A DNA stretch of 9,380 bases from an uncultured Treponema sp. (lineage in GTDB: Bacteria; Spirochaetota; Spirochaetia; Treponematales; Treponemataceae): assembly GCA_905236465.1 (NCBI GenBank), contig CAJOQA010000127.1, positions 1-9,380 of the forward strand, read 5' to 3'. The first letter of the stretch is position 1; each line of letters begins with the position of its first letter. Shown one piece after another: positions 8,473-9,380 of this stretch. The translations under genes and the position numbers were made by a program. The notes under the pieces were generated by a model. That model saw nothing but the letters and a program-made list of their open reading frames with translations, made no database searches and was not told the DNA's origin.

Positions 8473-8501
8473 TTGACAAAATAATAAATACCTAGTTTAC
8501 C
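8473..8501 (+). promoter_or_regulatory. Promoter candidate with consensus -35 TTGACA
   Basis: TTGACA (8473-8478) is a perfect -35. With a 17-base spacer the -10 would be TTTACC (8496-8501), a poor match. If real, transcription would start near 8508 and give a leader of about 180 bases for the RNase III-like gene, or a small RNA ending at the hairpin near 8654. Confidence 0.35.
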
Positions 8502-8537
8502 GAAATAAAGGCACTTCCATTAACACAGTGTTTTAAA

Positions 8538-8696
8538 ATGTCTGTAGATGAACTGATTCCAGTGCTGAGGAACTTTTCACATTACTTTCGTTTTAATGAA
8601 TCTGTATTAAGAAAGAGTGTTTATTATATTTTCTCACATATAAGAACACTTTTTAGTGCCTCCATATCTATTTTGGAGGTCTTTTATGACAACTGA
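8538..8696 (+). CDS. Possible 52-residue small ORF upstream of the RNase III-like gene
   Basis: An open frame begins with MSVDELIPVLRNFSHYF and ends at TGA 8694-8696, overlapping both candidate starts of the RNase III-like gene. The product is mostly hydrophobic and aromatic with scattered charges, and I recognise no family. There is no Shine-Dalgarno before ATG 8538. It is one of the few long open stretches in an AT-rich gap full of stops. If translated, ribosomes would cross both leader hairpins and could unmask the GGAGG. It may equally be chance. Confidence 0.25.
   Translation: MSVDELIPVLRNFSHYFRFNESVLRKSVYYIFSHIRTLFSASISILEVFYDN
8612..8654 (+). repeat. Long imperfect hairpin in the leader of the RNase III-like gene
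   Basis: Bases 8612-8628 pair with 8639-8654 through 14 Watson-Crick and 2 G-U pairs, with one bulged A (8623) and a 10-base loop (8629-8638). The outer stem is an A-run facing a T5 run, with GTGTT/AACAC between. It could be a bidirectional, AT-rich terminator ending an upstream small RNA, or an RNA stem serving as a nuclease or regulator target. Sequence alone does not choose between these. Confidence 0.5.
8658..8680 (+). promoter_or_regulatory. Hairpin pairing the Shine-Dalgarno with an anti-Shine-Dalgarno
   Basis: GCCTCCA (8658-8664) can pair with TGGAGGT (8674-8680): six Watson-Crick pairs plus one terminal G-U, with a 9-base loop. In RNA this would hide the ribosome binding site of the RNase III-like gene. 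TCTTTT follows directly, so the same hairpin also looks like a short intrinsic terminator or attenuator just before the start codon. Folding in the cell is inferred. Confidence 0.5.
8675..8679 (+). promoter_or_regulatory. Shine-Dalgarno GGAGG for ATG 8686
   Basis: GGAGG is followed by TCTTTT and then ATG, which is ideal spacing for 8686 and too far (16 bases) for the in-frame ATG at 8696. It decides the likely start of the RNase III-like gene. No other gene in the window has such a clear ribosome binding site. Confidence 0.75.
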
Positions 8697-8799
8697 TGAT
8701 GTTAATTACATCTTGGAAAACCGAAAATCAATCGAAGAAAAAATTGCTTATTCAGGCATTTACACGAAAATCTTTTGCCGCAGAGCATGCAGGGTATGA
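8686..8799 (+). other. Probable true N-terminus of the RNase III-like protein, in the other reading frame
   Basis: An ATG at 8686 stands 6 bases after a strong GGAGG (8675-8679) and opens a 37-codon frame ending at TGA 8797-8799. Its first 19 residues, MTTDDVNYILENRKSIEEK, look like the amphipathic helix that precedes the RNase III core. Past the A6 run the frame gives unlikely sequence (FCRRACRV, then stop). The +1 frame carries the catalytic domain from LLIQAF onward. I read this as the first exon-like piece of a frameshifted gene. A short leader peptide is the alternative. Confidence 0.6.
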
Positions 8800-9316
8800 G
8801 GATAACGAAATTCTTGAACTGTACGGCGACCAAATTGTGAACACTGTTATGACAAAATGGTTGTATGACTCATACAGCACGATTCCCGACAGTTTCAATG
8901 ATGACTTCTTTTACTCAACAAAGAACGAAGCCGAACTGACAAAAATCCGAGCGAACTATGTTAACAAATCCGCATTGGCACATTGTATCGACATCTTGAA
9001 TTTGGACGATTATCTTCTGCTTGGAAAGAGCGATGAGAAGAATGAGGTATGGCGTAACGAGAAAGTCCGTTGTGACTTGTTCGAGGCTATAATCGGTGCA
9101 ATTGCAGTAGATTCTGAATGGGATTTCAAACAGATTGAAAAATCTTGCAAGACGATGTGGGGAATGCTTGATTTTGAAATGAATGCAGCAAAAAAAGCAC
9201 TGGACTTTTTGCACAAGTATCAGATAGAGCAAATTGCGGGAAAAGCAATGCCCGATACTGCCGTCCAAAAATATTATGAAGATGATGAATACTATGAAGA
9301 TTATGACAATGATTAA
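8696..9316 (+). CDS. Stand-alone RNase III-domain protein, no dsRNA-binding domain; 5' end probably frameshifted
   Basis: This is a predicted double-stranded-RNA endonuclease of the RNase III catalytic family. Within the 206-residue open frame, LLIQAFTRKSF matches the family's LLxQALTHRS stretch. NEILELYGD (residues 37-45) matches the signature NERLEFLGD, and E38, E41 and D45 are kept. ELTKIRANYVNKSALA and YLLLGKSDEKN fit the next helices. CDLFEAIIGAI supplies D127 and E130, so all five acidic residues expected for metal-dependent cleavage are present. The usual C-terminal dsRNA-binding domain is absent. Only about 45 residues follow the catalytic domain, ending in a Tyr/Asp/Glu-rich tail. 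The ATG at 8696 lies 16 bases past GGAGG, while an ATG in another frame at 8686 sits 6 bases past it. One fewer A at 8738-8743 would fuse that frame to LLIQAF and give a 209-residue protein. The gene may be intact, slippage-controlled or mis-sequenced. It is probably accessory and is not the housekeeping rnc. Confidence 0.8.
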   Translation: MMLITSWKTENQSKKKLLIQAFTRKSFAAEHAGYEDNEILELYGDQIVNTVMTKWLYDSYSTIPDSFNDDFFYSTKNEAELTKIRANYVNKSALAHCIDILNLDDYLLLGKSDEKNEVWRNEKVRCDLFEAIIGAIAVDSEWDFKQIEKSCKTMWGMLDFEMNAAKKALDFLHKYQIEQIAGKAMPDTAVQKYYEDDEYYEDYDND

Positions 9317-9343
9317 AAAATTCTCAACATGATTTTCAAGTTA

Positions 9344-9379
9344 CTACAGTTCGTTTTGACTATAATAAACGAACTGTAG
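9344..9379. repeat. Perfect 13-bp inverted repeat downstream of the RNase III-like gene
   Basis: CTACAGTTCGTTT (9344-9356) is the exact reverse complement of AAACGAACTGTAG (9367-9379), with a 10-base loop TGACTATAAT. It starts 27 bases after the RNase III-like stop codon. It could be a transcription terminator whose T-tract lies beyond the edge, a dsRNA-forming element, or a protein or recombinase site. The window ends one base later, so what follows cannot be seen. Confidence 0.7.
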
Positions 9380-9380
9380 G

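Larger units (their letters stand above)
8378..8685. other. Divergent intergenic region, 308 bases
   Basis: This AT-rich gap separates the VanZ-like gene (leftward) from the RNase III-like gene (rightward). It holds the TTGACA promoter candidate, a 52-codon open frame of doubtful reality, a 16-bp hairpin and a Shine-Dalgarno-sequestering hairpin. GGCACT (8510-8515) is complementary to AGTGCC (8655-8660), which would allow an alternative fold that competes with the downstream hairpin. Bases 8413-8470 show nothing I can interpret. No gene remnant or insertion-sequence end is recognised. Confidence 0.6.

Noticed and set aside
8461..8660. tracrRNA-like or CRISPR-associated RNA, given the nearby RNase III domain
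   Set aside because: There is no repeat array, no cas gene and no anti-repeat. The RNase III-like gene alone does not indicate a type II CRISPR locus.
9344..9379. Integron attC site or CRISPR repeat
   Set aside because: The GTTRRRY/RYYYAAC core pair is not seen, and there is a single copy with no spacers. It remains an unexplained palindrome.

Overview
The window looks like a spirochaete chromosome, most likely a free-living, gut, rumen or oral Treponema relative. The strongest clue is that the 3' part of uvrA is followed within 10 bases by an lptD/OstA-type outer-membrane assembly gene. From memory, Treponema pallidum has the same order at TP0514-TP0515. Base composition is moderately AT-rich. 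Genus is an inference, since no rRNA or tRNA is present.

Layout. Bases 1-2153 (+) hold the last 716 codons of uvrA (nucleotide excision repair), cut by the left edge. Bases 2164-5412 (+) hold an LptD-like beta-barrel protein, probably in the same transcript. Convergent to it, 5409-7952 (-) is a full-length mutS2, and the two genes share a TTAA that supplies both stop codons. Upstream of mutS2 on the same strand is a small VanZ-family membrane protein (7991-8377, -). A 308-base AT-rich gap with several RNA-level signals follows. Then comes a (+) strand gene for a stand-alone RNase III catalytic domain (8696-9316), and a perfect 13-bp inverted repeat ends the window.

The left 8.4 kb is ordinary core genome: DNA repair (UvrA), outer-membrane assembly (LptD), and ribosome rescue or recombination control (MutS2). 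The right end (about 8400-9380) is the accessory-looking part. Its RNase III-like gene keeps all five expected acidic catalytic residues but has no dsRNA-binding domain and ends in an acidic tail. Its best Shine-Dalgarno serves an ATG in a different frame, and removing one A from an A6 run would join that N-terminus to the catalytic domain. The leader can fold into a 16-bp hairpin followed by a hairpin that pairs the Shine-Dalgarno with an anti-Shine-Dalgarno. This arrangement would suit feedback control by the encoded nuclease, but that is inference. I see no CRISPR array, transposase, tRNA or rRNA.
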